DNA from: P52-10 sp041397365
GTDB taxonomy: Bacteria > Pseudomonadota > Alphaproteobacteria > Rhizobiales > Xanthobacteraceae
Length of the DNA: 64,000 nucleotides
Direction: 5' to 3'
NCBI GenBank assembly: GCA_041397365.1
Contig: JAWKWT010000005.1
Coordinates: 186,001-250,000 of the forward strand
Shown: piece by piece, positions 1 to 8,564 of the stretch
Layout: each line of letters begins with the position of its first letter
Position numbering within the stretch: position 1 is the stretch's first letter
Program-made: the position numbers and the translations under genes
Notes under the pieces: generated by a model
Told to the model about the DNA's origin: nothing
Seen by the model: the letters and a program-made list of their open reading frames with translations, nothing else
Databases searched by the model: none

Positions 1-288
1 CACCAGAACGTCCTCGGCCTCGCCCGACAGCTTGCGATATTTCGAAGCCTCGGCGGCGGCCCATGACCGCGCCCCGTCGCGCGAATACGGGCTGAGACCG
101 AGAATCTGCTCGGGATCGGCGAGGGCCAGCAGAAGCTGGTCGGTGCAGACATTGATCGAGGCGATGCGCGGCTGCCGCGCGCTCGCCGTCGCCGCGAGCA
201 TCGTCGTCAGCGCGAACACCAGACACACGACCGCAAGCCTACGCTCGCGCGCAGTTCGAATCGATGGCACACTGATCGCATGCAACAT
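1..288 (-). CDS. ABC transporter substrate-binding protein, cobalamin BtuF-like (partial, runs off window)
   Basis: Only the first 96 codons are inside the window. From the ATG at 288 there is a basic stretch, a hydrophobic segment (LAVVCLVFALTTMLAATASA) that fits a signal peptide, then RIASINVCTDQLLLALADP and LGLSPYSRD, which is how periplasmic BtuF/FecB-type binding proteins begin. It would deliver vitamin B12 or a related corrinoid to the permease/ATPase pair at 1272-3073. A GTG at 270 is an alternative start. Its start overlaps that of the divergent cobC-like gene by up to 9 bp. Substrate is inferred from context (BtuB, CbiM, CobC-like neighbours). Confidence 0.75.
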   Translation of the reverse strand, partial: MLHAISVPSIRTARERRLAVVCLVFALTTMLAATASARQPRIASINVCTDQLLLALADPEQILGLSPYSRDGARSWAAAEASKYRKLSGEAEDVLV

Positions 289-1263
289 GGCGGCGACCTC
301 TTTGACGCGATAAACGAGTTCGGCGGCGAGGCCGAAGCATGGCTCGATCTCTCGACAGGCATCAATCCGACGCCGTGGCCGATTCCGCCAGCGTTGCTCG
401 CAAAACCCCTGTACCGGCTGCCATCGCGCGCAGCCGAGCAAGCTCTGCTCGACGCGGCGCGAACAGCCTATCGCATCCCTCCCCGCGCGGCGCTGGTCGC
501 CGCCCCCGGCACGCAGGCGCTGATCCAGTGGCTCCCGCATCTTGCGTACCCCGGCGCGGTCGCCATCGATCGTCTCACATATAACGAGCATGGTCGTGCC
601 TGGTCACATGCGGGGCATCGGGTGCTGTCCGTCGACAGCGTCGATGCGCTGCCGAATGACGCCACCCATGCCGTCATCGTCAATCCGAACAACCCGGACG
701 GCCGATTGCTGCCGCGCGACGCGATCGCCGCCGTTGCGGCAACGCTCAAAGCGCGCGGCGGATGGCTGGTGGTCGACGAAGCGTTCGTCGACGTTCATCC
801 ATCCGCTACCGCCGCCGATCTGTGCGTGGAATTGCCGATCGTTCTCCTGCGCTCGTTCGGAAAATTCTACGGCCTGCCAGGCCTGCGGCTCGGCTTCGCG
901 ATCGGCGCGCCGGAGATCATCGCGAAGCTGCGCGACGCGCTCGGGCCATGGTCGGTCGCCGGTCCGGCGCTCGCGATCGGCGAGGCCGCGCTGCGGGACG
1001 AAGCATGGGCGGACACCATGCGCCGCCAGCTTCAGCATCAGGCGGATCGCCTCGACCGGCTGCTGACTGCAAAGGACTGCGCAATCGTCGGCGGCACCAC
1101 GCTGTTCCGGCTGATCCGTCATCCGGAGGCGGCTTCCCTGCACGCGCGGCTCGCGCATCATCGCATCTGGAGCCGGAAATTTCCGGCACATGGCGATCTG
1201 CTTCGTCTCGGCCTGCCGCGCACCGATGGCGATTTCACGCGCCTCGCCGCCGCTCTGGCATAG
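280..1263 (+). CDS. cobC: threonine-phosphate decarboxylase (CobC/CobD type), cobalamin biosynthesis
   Basis: A 327-residue fold-type I PLP enzyme. It opens with HGGDLFDA...WLDLSTGINPTPWP, the signature of L-threonine-O-3-phosphate decarboxylases, which make (R)-1-amino-2-propanol phosphate for the nucleotide loop of cobalamin. NPNNP (135-139), VVDEAF (164-169) and the PLP-lysine segment RSFGKFYGLPGLRLGF with Lys195 are all present, so it should be active. Full length for the family. It is transcribed rightward between a BtuF-like gene (divergent) and the BtuD-like ATPase (convergent, 8 bp gap), which supports a cobalamin role over histidinol-phosphate aminotransferase. Confidence 0.88.
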   Translation: MQHGGDLFDAINEFGGEAEAWLDLSTGINPTPWPIPPALLAKPLYRLPSRAAEQALLDAARTAYRIPPRAALVAAPGTQALIQWLPHLAYPGAVAIDRLTYNEHGRAWSHAGHRVLSVDSVDALPNDATHAVIVNPNNPDGRLLPRDAIAAVAATLKARGGWLVVDEAFVDVHPSATAADLCVELPIVLLRSFGKFYGLPGLRLGFAIGAPEIIAKLRDALGPWSVAGPALAIGEAALRDEAWADTMRRQLQHQADRLDRLLTAKDCAIVGGTTLFRLIRHPEAASLHARLAHHRIWSRKFPAHGDLLRLGLPRTDGDFTRLAAALA

Positions 1264-1271
1264 CACGCCGC

Positions 1272-2051
1272 TCATGCCTCGCTCCACGGCAGGAGGATCG
1301 GCTCGCCATCGGCGGAGGCGCGGAACGCCGCGACACGAAACACGTCGCGCAGGATGTCATCGGTGAGCGCGACGTCCGGCGCGCCATGCGCGACAAGGCG
1401 GCCATCGGAAACGACAAGCACCTCGTCGGCGAAGCGCGCGGCCATGCCGATATCGTGCGTCACGACGACGATGAGCGCGCCCGCATCGGCGGTCTTGCGC
1501 AACAACCGCAGCACGTCGATCTGGTGACGCGGATCGAGCGAGGCGGTCGGCTCGTCCGCGAGCACGATCGGCGCGTTGACGGCGAGCGCCCGCGCCAGCG
1601 CGACGCGGCTGCGTTCGCCGCCCGACAGCTCCGTGACACGGCGATCCGCCAGTACCAGCACGTCGGCGGCGGCCATCGCGTCTTCGACAATGCGCGCATT
1701 GTGCTCGCCCAGCCGGCCGGGGTCGACAGCTCCATGCGGAAAGCGGCCGAGCGCCACCACGTCCCGCACCGGCAACGGCCAGTGGACGACATGGCCTTGC
1801 GGCAGATAGGCGATCTTTCGCGCGCGCGCCTCCAGCGGCAACGTCGCCATCACGTCGCCGTCGATGGCGATCTCGCCGCGCGACGGGATCAGGCCGCAGA
1901 TCGCTCTCAAGAGCGTGGTCTTGCCCGCACCGTTCGGGCCGACCAGCGCGACCACGCCGCGCGACGGCAGAGCGAAGGTGAAATCGTGCAGCACCCGCCG
2001 CCCCGCCAGATCGACGCCCACATCTTTCGCGGTGAGGAAGGCGGCGCTCAT
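1272..2051 (-). CDS. btuD: ABC transporter ATP-binding protein, cobalamin/iron-complex type (BtuD/FecE-like)
   Basis: 259 residues with Walker A GPNGAGKTT (38-46), signature LSGGERSRVALARAL (from 142) and Walker B IVLADEPTASLD (from 162), matching FecE/BtuD-type importer ATPases. It is the third gene of a leftward group (CbiM-like, BtuB-like, permease, this). Its start overlaps the permease stop by 4 bp (2048-2051), implying translational coupling. It should energise uptake of a corrinoid from the periplasm. Ferric siderophore is the alternative substrate; the cobalamin neighbours favour B12. Confidence 0.85.
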   Translation of the reverse strand: MSAAFLTAKDVGVDLAGRRVLHDFTFALPSRGVVALVGPNGAGKTTLLRAICGLIPSRGEIAIDGDVMATLPLEARARKIAYLPQGHVVHWPLPVRDVVALGRFPHGAVDPGRLGEHNARIVEDAMAAADVLVLADRRVTELSGGERSRVALARALAVNAPIVLADEPTASLDPRHQIDVLRLLRKTADAGALIVVVTHDIGMAARFADEVLVVSDGRLVAHGAPDVALTDDILRDVFRVAAFRASADGEPILLPWSEA

Positions 2052-3073
2052 GATGCGCTCGCGCCGAGCGAGCGCCGCTCGCGGAAAATCAGATAGAGGA
2101 AGAACGGCACGCCGACCAGCGAGGTGAGCACGCCGACCTTGATATCCGCGTTCGAGGGGATCAGGCGTACCGCGATGTCGGCGGCGAGCAGCAGGGCCGC
2201 TCCCATCAGCGCGCTCGGCACCAACAGCCGCGTCGGGTCATAGTTGACGAAGGGCCGCACGAGATGCGGCGCGACCAGGCCGATGAAGCCGATGGTGCCG
2301 GCCACCGACACCGCGCCGCCGACGCCAAGCGCCACGCCAGTAATCACCGCCAGCCGCAGCCGGCCGACATCGACGCCGAGGCTTTGCGCGCTCTCCTCGC
2401 CAAGACTCAACACGCGGAACGAGTGCCGCAAGGACAGCAGCACGATTGCGCCGGCCGCGATGAACGGCAGCGCCAGCATGACGTGTCGAAAACTGCGATC
2501 CTCCAGCGAGCCCAACAGCCAGAAGGCGATCTCCAATGTCGCGAACGGGTTCGGCGACAGGTTCATCGCCAACGCGGTAAGTGCGCCAGCGAGACTCGAA
2601 AGCGCGAGCCCTGCAAGAATCAGCAGCAGCAATCCGGCATTGCGGCCTGCGATCGCCAGCAGCGCAAACACCGAGCCGAACGCGAACACGATCGCCACCA
2701 CCGGAAGAAGGAACGAGCGGACGTCGGCAAGTCCCGTCGCGATCACCAGCACCGCGCCGAGCGCGGCCGATTGCGGCGCGCCGAACAAGGACGGCGAGGC
2801 CAGCGGATTTCGCAACAGGCCCTGCAACGCCGCGCCCGACAATCCGAGGATCGCGCCGATCGCCAGTCCGAGAATGGCGCGCGGCAGACGGATTCCCTGC
2901 ACGATGATGCGCTGCTCCTCGGTGCCGCCGCCGAACAGCGCCTGCACCACCGTCAGCGGAGGCAACCGCACCGGCCCGGTGCCGAGCGAGGCGGTCGCGA
3001 GCGCGGCAACCAGAACGACCAGCAGCGCCACCAGCGGCGAGAAGCGCAACGAAACAAGGGACCGCGTTACCAT
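2048..3073 (-). CDS. btuC: FecCD/BtuC-family ABC transporter permease
   Basis: 341 residues from the ATG at 3073 (MVTRSLVSLRFSPLVALLVV). It is strongly hydrophobic, with about nine to ten membrane segments. Family landmarks include VRLPRAILGLAIGAILGLSGAALQG, NPLASPSLFG and GFIGLVAPHLVRPFVNYDPT, the last being the ATPase-coupling region of BtuC/FecCD permeases. The start overlaps the 3' end of the BtuB-like gene by 7 bp. The reading frame continues open upstream, but that portion is only the opposite-phase shadow of the receptor gene. Inferred role: inner-membrane channel for cobalamin. Confidence 0.87.
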   Translation of the reverse strand: MVTRSLVSLRFSPLVALLVVLVAALATASLGTGPVRLPPLTVVQALFGGGTEEQRIIVQGIRLPRAILGLAIGAILGLSGAALQGLLRNPLASPSLFGAPQSAALGAVLVIATGLADVRSFLLPVVAIVFAFGSVFALLAIAGRNAGLLLLILAGLALSSLAGALTALAMNLSPNPFATLEIAFWLLGSLEDRSFRHVMLALPFIAAGAIVLLSLRHSFRVLSLGEESAQSLGVDVGRLRLAVITGVALGVGGAVSVAGTIGFIGLVAPHLVRPFVNYDPTRLLVPSALMGAALLLAADIAVRLIPSNADIKVGVLTSLVGVPFFLYLIFRERRSLGASAS

Positions 3074-5024
3074 GTGCCGCTCACTCCGGCATAGAGCGCG
3101 GGTCCGGTCGTGCCGTAATTGAGCGTCTCCTGATAGCGCGCGTTGAGAATGTTCTCGCCGCGCAGATAGGTCTTCCAGGTCGCGTCGATGCGATACTCGG
3201 TATACAGATCGAGGCGCGCATAGGCCGACAGGCGTCCGTTCTCGTTCGCGCTGTTGAAGCGGTCCGATACCAGCAACAGGCGCGGCTCGATCAGCCAGCC
3301 GGGCATCGGCGTGAAAGCGAGCGCGATCGTGCCGACATGCTCCGGCCGTCGCGCCAGCGTCAAGTTGGTGGACAGATCCTTCGCGCGCAAATTCGTGTAA
3401 GCCAGCCTGAGCCGCAAATATCCCGGCAGCACCTCGGCGTCGGCGCTGGTCTCCACGCCCGAGGTTTCGGCGCGCGCGACGTTGAAATAACGCATCGAGG
3501 CGGCGTTGAATTCGATGAGCTGTTGCAATTCGCTCTTGAACGCGGTCACCGAGACCCGCAGCCGGCCGTTCAGGAAGCTTTGGTCGATGCCGGCATCGTA
3601 GCCGAAACTCTGCTCCGGGCTGAGCGTCGGATTGCCGTAAATCGGCGCGTAAAGCTGGAACAGCGTCGGCGCTTTCGCGCCGGTGCCGGCGCTGGCGCGA
3701 AGCTTCGTCCCGGTCTCGACGATGCGATAGGCGGCGGTCGTGCGCCAGGTCTCGAAGCGCGCGACGCCGGCGACATCGTCGATCCTGCCGCCGGCCGTGA
3801 CGTCCAACCGCTCGCCGACCGGAAGTTGCCACAGCGCGAAGACCGAGCGCGTGTCCTGCGACGCCGCCAGCGTCGATCGCCTGTTGCCGGGCACGGGCGA
3901 CAGATTGGTCGCAAGGTGTTCGCCGTTTCGCGCTCGGCCTTCGCGCCATAGACCAGCGAGCCGAGCGTGCCAGCCTTCCAGACCGACTGATATTCGACGC
4001 CGACGCGATCGCCGACAAAATCGGAGACGATGCGCGTGGTGTTCGCCGGCGCAAGATTGAGGCGATAGGTCGTCTCGTCGAAGCGGCGATCGTTTCGGTT
4101 CGCGAACACGTTCAGGCTATGGCTCCAGCGGCCGTCCAGCGCGTCAACTGATGCGCGCGCATTGACCTGACTGTACCACCGCTCAGCGAAGGACGGCGTG
4201 TCGGGAAACGCGCCCGTCGCGGCGTCGAGCCCGCCGCGCATGAAAGACGACAGCGCGCCCGCGTCGAATCTAAAGCCCTCGCCGGAATCGTACCCGACGC
4301 GCGCCGACCCGGCGAGACGCGAAAACCCGTCCCGTTCGAGATTCGGAAATCTCGCCTCGATCGCCGGGATGCGATAGCCGTAGCGCGAAAAGCCGTCGTT
4401 CTTCTGCACCGCGCCGGAGGCGGCGTAGCTCCATTTGCCGTCGGAGCCGGAGATCGCGCCGAGCCCCGACATCAGCCCGTAGCTTCCGCCTTCGAGCGTC
4501 GCGCTCGCGCGCATCGGGCCGCCGCCGCGCTTGGTGATGATGTTGACGACACCGCCGATTGCATCGGAGCCGTACAGCGCGCTCTGCGGTCCGCGCAGCA
4601 CTTCAATCCGCTCGATCGCGCCCGGCGGAAACATCGCGAAATCGAAATCGCCGCTGGCGTTCGAGGGATCGTTCGCCCGCACGCCGTCGATCAGCACCAA
4701 GGTCTGGCCGGTGCTGCTGCCGCGCAGACGCACATTCGCCGTCGCTCCAGGACCGCCGCTTTCGGTGATGTCGAGGCCGGGCACCGCGCGCAGCGCATCG
4801 ACCAGCGAGGTGGGATTGGTCGCGGCGAGATCGTCGCCGCTGACGATGCTGATCGCACTGCCCGTCCGCTCGATCGGCCCCGGCACGCGATCGGCGCTGA
4901 CGACGATTTCATCTAGGGACGACACATTGGTCTGCGCCGCCGCCGGAACGATCGTCCCGACGACGAGCCACGGCCCGGCAACCGCCGGCCAGAAGCTACG
5001 CCCTTTCGGTCGCCGCATGGTCAT
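3067..5024 (-). pseudogene. btuB: BtuB-like TonB-dependent outer-membrane receptor, frameshifted
   Basis: Starts near 5024 (MTMRRPKGRS) with a signal peptide ending about AAAQ, then a TonB box-like DEIVVSADR, a plug domain (VDALRAVPGLDITESGGPGA, LIDGVRANDP, IERIEVLRGPQSALYGSDAIGGVVNI) and a beta barrel ending YAGVSGTW with a C-terminal aromatic. The frame breaks at about 3913-3917: one side reads ...AERETANTLRP, while the continuing frame reads NLSPVPGNRRST. One missing C would restore ETANTLATNLSPVPG. Both halves look functional, so a sequencing indel is likely. The 3' end abuts the permease gene. Likely cobalamin receptor. Confidence 0.85.
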
Positions 5025-5085
5025 ACGGACGCAGGTCGCATCGACCCCGAGACAAACCGAACACGCATCGCAAAACCTCGACGGG

Positions 5086-5763
5086 CTAGCCGGCCTGGGT
5101 GAGACGCGGCTGCAAAACCGAACTGCCCGGCATGGCGTGGATGGTTTTCGCAACCCACAGCACAGCGATATCGGCGAGCGGCTCGATCAGGATCACCGGC
5201 AGGTAGGCGAGCGTGAAATGCGCGAGCGATTCGAAACTGTCGACCGCGACGCCATTGCCATACAGCACCCAGAACACCACCCACGAGACGATGCCGGCCT
5301 GAAAGACGGCCGACAATGCGAACATCTGCTTGTAGTCGATGTCGACATAGCGCGTCTCGCGCGGGATGACCCGCTGCGCCAGCGCGCTCACGGCGAACAG
5401 CGGCACGAGCAGCGTCGTGACGTTCGCGCCATATTGCGGAAGATCGGCGGGTGCCATCAGCAGACCTTGCAGCAGCAGCCCAAGCGCGAGGCCGAACGCG
5501 GCAGGCGCGGTGCCGAGCAGCAGGAAGATCGTTGAGCCGAAGATGAAATGCACCTCCGAGACGCCGGCGGAGAAATGCGGCAGCACCTCGAAAAACACGA
5601 ACACGAACGCCGTCGCGATGAGTGTCCGCGCCAGCAGCATGCCGACGCCGGTCCGCCTGGCTTCGCCGGCCGCGTGCCAGAACGCGTAGGCACCGGCTGC
5701 GGCCGCCGTCGCATAGCTCAGAACGATCTTTGTTTCCGGAATCAGACCTGGTTCGATGTGCAT
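5086..5763 (-). CDS. cbiM: CbiM/NikM-family energy-coupling-factor transporter S component
   Basis: 225 residues, almost entirely hydrophobic (six to seven membrane segments). It begins MHIEPGLI; CbiM/NikM proteins have a conserved Met-His-Ile N-terminus that helps bind Co2+ or Ni2+. The RBS is weak (AGGGAAAG, 6-13 bp ahead of the ATG). It heads the leftward set followed by the BtuB-like receptor after 61 bp. No CbiN, CbiQ or CbiO homologue is visible in this window, so it may act as a solitary S component or share ECF modules elsewhere. Cobalt is inferred from context; nickel cannot be excluded. Confidence 0.75.
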   Translation of the reverse strand: MHIEPGLIPETKIVLSYATAAAAGAYAFWHAAGEARRTGVGMLLARTLIATAFVFVFFEVLPHFSAGVSEVHFIFGSTIFLLLGTAPAAFGLALGLLLQGLLMAPADLPQYGANVTTLLVPLFAVSALAQRVIPRETRYVDIDYKQMFALSAVFQAGIVSWVVFWVLYGNGVAVDSFESLAHFTLAYLPVILIEPLADIAVLWVAKTIHAMPGSSVLQPRLTQAG

Positions 5764-5970
5764 CGGACTTTCCCTACAGGAAGCCGCCCTTACAGGACGA
5801 CAACCGCGCGCGAGCGCGCCGCGCTCACGCAGAAGAATTGAATCGCAGAGCTATCAATAAACATCGCGCGCGCAAAGCCGTCCAATAAAATTGCCTGCCC
5901 ACGATCGAAGACGCTCGGATTGTTGGGATACAAAGCCGCGCGAACCGACGCTCATCCTCGCGACGCCGCG

Positions 5971-6000
5971 TTGACTCTGCGTTCGGATTGAAATTACTTT
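5971..6000 (+). promoter_or_regulatory. possible promoter for the riboswitch-controlled TonB receptor operon
   Basis: TTGACT at 5971-5976 lies 8-10 bp before the start of the cobalamin riboswitch fold and is a good -35 element. The -10 candidate 17 bp later (TTACTT, 5994-5999) is a poor match. The rest of 5764-5970, between the divergent cbiM-like gene and this point, holds no recognisable gene. The call is weak and rests mainly on position. Confidence 0.3.
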
Positions 6001-6007
6001 GGCCGCG

Positions 6008-6173
6008 ACGGTTCCCTTCGGGGATTAAAACGGGAATGCGGTGAGGACGTTCACGTCCGGTTCCGCAGCTGCCCCCGCAACTGTAAGCGGCGAGTCTCGC
6101 ATCATCAGCCACTGGGCCTCGGCCTGGGAAGGCGATGCAAGGCACCGACCCGCGAGCCAGGAGACCTGCCGTC
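6008..6173 (+). promoter_or_regulatory. cobalamin riboswitch
   Basis: Characteristic AdoCbl/B12 aptamer elements occur in order on the plus strand: GGTTCCCTTCGGGGATTAAAACGGGAA at the 5' end, GCTGCCCCCGCAACTGTAAGCGG (6069-6090), the B12 box GCCACTGG (6108-6115), GGGAAGGCG, then CGAGCCAGGAGACCTGCC (to 6170). It faces rightward, about 120 nt ahead of the TonB receptor ATG, and should lower expression of the receptor and PepSY genes when cobalamin is plentiful. It does not face the cbiM-btuB-btuC-btuD group. Confidence 0.95.
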
Positions 6174-6294
6174 AGTCGTGGTCACACGCGAGCGCATTGG
6201 GCGGGGTGTCCTGATGGAGTCGATGCCTCCTCTCGCCGAGGAAGCCGAACACTCAAGCTTGCGGTGACGTGCCACGTTATCGCGAGCCTTTGCA

Positions 6295-8562
6295 ATGACC
6301 TCCGCCATCCATTCCGGCTTCAAACGCCGCCATACCCTTCTCTTATCCGCCGCAGCCTCCTGCCTGCTCGTCCCGTCGGACGGCTGGTCGCAGAGCGCGC
6401 AAGGCAACCGGATGCTCGATCCGGTCGAGGTGGTGCAGCCGACCGCGCGCACCGCGCCTGTGCGGCGCGCCACCCGTCCGAGCGCCAGCCGGACACGGCA
6501 GCAGCGCGTCGCAGCGCCGAATCCGAACGCGCCCGCGGCTGCGCCCAGCGAGACGGCGCTCGCCGCACCGACGCTGAATCTGACGTCGCAAAGCTCCACC
6601 GGCAGTCGCCTCGGACTGACGCGCTTGCAGACGCCCGCGAGCGTCGAGGTGATCTCCGCCGAAACCATGTCCGAACGCGGCCAGCAGAGTGTCCTCGAAG
6701 CCGTGACGCAAAACGCGACCGGCTTCACCGCAAGCCCCTCGCCCGGCAATGGCAGCCTGTCCTTCGCCACGCGCGGCTTCACCGGCAACGGCTCGGTGAT
6801 GACGCTGTTTGACGGTACGCGGATGTATGTCGGATCGGGAACGCTGACATTCCCGTTCGATACATGGTCCGCCGAACGCATCGAGGTGCTGCGCGGCCCG
6901 GCCTCGGTCATGTACGGCGAAGGCGCGATCGGCGGCGCGGTCAATGTCGTCTCGAAGATGCCGCTCTGGTTCCCGCGCAACGAGGCCGAAATCTCGATCG
7001 ACACCAATCTGAACCGCCGCATCGCGGTGGACAGCGGCGGGCCGATCAACTCGAACGTCGCCTACCGGTTCGCCGCGACCGGCAACCTGTCCGAAGGCTG
7101 GGTCGACCGCAACAAAACGTCGAACGTCGCGCTGCACGGGGCCATCCAGATCAAGCAGAACGAGGACATCACCTGGACGATTTCGTCCGACTATGGCGAC
7201 CGCAGACCGTCGCGCTATTTCGGCACGCCGCTCATCAACCGCCAGCTCAACGAAGCGCTGCGCTTCCAGAACTACAATTCCGGCGACAGCAGCATCCGCT
7301 ATCAGGACAGCTGGAATCAGGTGAAGACGGAATGGCAGGTCGCCGACGGCATCGCGATCCGCAACACGCTGTATTATCTGAACAGCCAGCGGCACTGGCG
7401 AAACATCGAGAGCTACGCCTTCAACCCGGCCACCGGCCGCGTCAACCGCAGCGACTATATCGAGATCTTCCACGATCAGCAGCAGATCGGCAACCGGATG
7501 GATACGACCTTCCGCGGTCATATCTTCGGCATGAAGAACGAATTCCTCGCCGGCTTCGATGTCAACCACATCGATTTCACCCATACCAACAACTCACCCT
7601 ATGGCGGCTCCTCGTCAGTCCCGCTGTTCGACTTCGATCCGGGCTCGTTCAACAGCCCGAACGCGACCGTCCGTTCGTTTACCACGCGCACCAACCAATA
7701 CAGCCTGTTCGCCGAGAACCGGCTGTCGGTGACGGAGCAGGTCTCGGTGGTCGGCGGCATCCGCTATGACGATCCGACCGTCAACCGCACCGACTACCTC
7801 AATCCCGCCAATGGTTTCGAGAAATCGTATCCGGCCACGAGCTGGCGCGTCGGCGCGGTCTATTCGCCGGTGAAGGACCTCTCCTTCTATGGTCAGTATT
7901 CGGTCGCGGTGGACCCCGTCACCAACCTCATCACCATGTCGGCGGCGAACCGCAATTACGAGCTGTCGACCGGCAAGCAGATCGAAATCGGCGTCAAGCA
8001 GTCGTTCTGGGGCGGCCGCGGCGAATGGACCGTCGCCGGCTACGAGATCGTCAAGAACAATCTGCTGGCGCGCGATCCGGACCGGCCGACGGTCACGGTG
8101 CAGGTCGGCCAGCAATCATCGCGCGGCATCGAGGCCAGCATCGGGCTCGCGCTCGCCTATGGCTGGCGCATCGACGCCAACACGGCGATCCTGCGCGCCA
8201 AATATGATGACTTCGTGCAGTCGGTGGGCGGCGTCGCGGTGAACTATGCGGGCAGCGTTCCCGCGAACGTTCCGCAAAGCATCTCCAACATCTGGGCGAC
8301 CTGGGCGTTCGCGCCGAACTGGTCGGCGAATGTCGGCGTGCAGTTCGTCGGCAGCGTCTTCGCCGATGCCGCCAACACGCTGGCGCGGCCGTCCTACAAT
8401 CTCGTCAATGCCGGCCTGCAATGGAAGCCTTACGCCAACACAACTCTGTCGCTGCGCGTCTATAACGTGTTTGACACGGTCTACACGACATCGGGCGGCA
8501 CCGGTCAGTGGATGCTCGGCATGCCGCGCACCGCGCAACTGGCGGCGAACGTCAAGTTCTAG
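6295..8562 (+). CDS. TonB-dependent siderophore-type receptor under cobalamin riboswitch control
   Basis: 755 residues. A signal peptide occupies roughly residues 1-34, followed by an Ala/Pro/Arg-rich spacer (about 40-95), a plug domain (LQTPASVEVISAETMSERG, TRGFTGNGSVMTLFDGTRM, AERIEVLRGPASVMYGEGAIGGAVNVVSK) and a barrel ending LAANVKF with the terminal Phe of outer-membrane proteins. Its plug resembles ferric-siderophore receptors more than BtuB, yet a B12 riboswitch lies upstream. It is followed 2 bp later by a PepSY-TM protein, a common partner of iron/siderophore receptors. Substrate could be a corrinoid, cobalt or a siderophore; the sequence does not decide. Confidence 0.85.
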   Translation: MTSAIHSGFKRRHTLLLSAAASCLLVPSDGWSQSAQGNRMLDPVEVVQPTARTAPVRRATRPSASRTRQQRVAAPNPNAPAAAPSETALAAPTLNLTSQSSTGSRLGLTRLQTPASVEVISAETMSERGQQSVLEAVTQNATGFTASPSPGNGSLSFATRGFTGNGSVMTLFDGTRMYVGSGTLTFPFDTWSAERIEVLRGPASVMYGEGAIGGAVNVVSKMPLWFPRNEAEISIDTNLNRRIAVDSGGPINSNVAYRFAATGNLSEGWVDRNKTSNVALHGAIQIKQNEDITWTISSDYGDRRPSRYFGTPLINRQLNEALRFQNYNSGDSSIRYQDSWNQVKTEWQVADGIAIRNTLYYLNSQRHWRNIESYAFNPATGRVNRSDYIEIFHDQQQIGNRMDTTFRGHIFGMKNEFLAGFDVNHIDFTHTNNSPYGGSSSVPLFDFDPGSFNSPNATVRSFTTRTNQYSLFAENRLSVTEQVSVVGGIRYDDPTVNRTDYLNPANGFEKSYPATSWRVGAVYSPVKDLSFYGQYSVAVDPVTNLITMSAANRNYELSTGKQIEIGVKQSFWGGRGEWTVAGYEIVKNNLLARDPDRPTVTVQVGQQSSRGIEASIGLALAYGWRIDANTAILRAKYDDFVQSVGGVAVNYAGSVPANVPQSISNIWATWAFAPNWSANVGVQFVGSVFADAANTLARPSYNLVNAGLQWKPYANTTLSLRVYNVFDTVYTTSGGTGQWMLGMPRTAQLAANVKF

Positions 8563-8564
8563 GC

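Noticed and set aside
2048..4054. Long leftward ORF of 668 codons as one protein
   Set aside because: The part upstream of 3073 is an out-of-frame shadow of the BtuB-like gene; only MVTRSL... onward resembles a permease.
5764..6005. Second cobalamin riboswitch facing cbiM on the minus strand
   Set aside because: No B12 box or GCAACTG-like core was found on that strand; only the rightward aptamer is complete.
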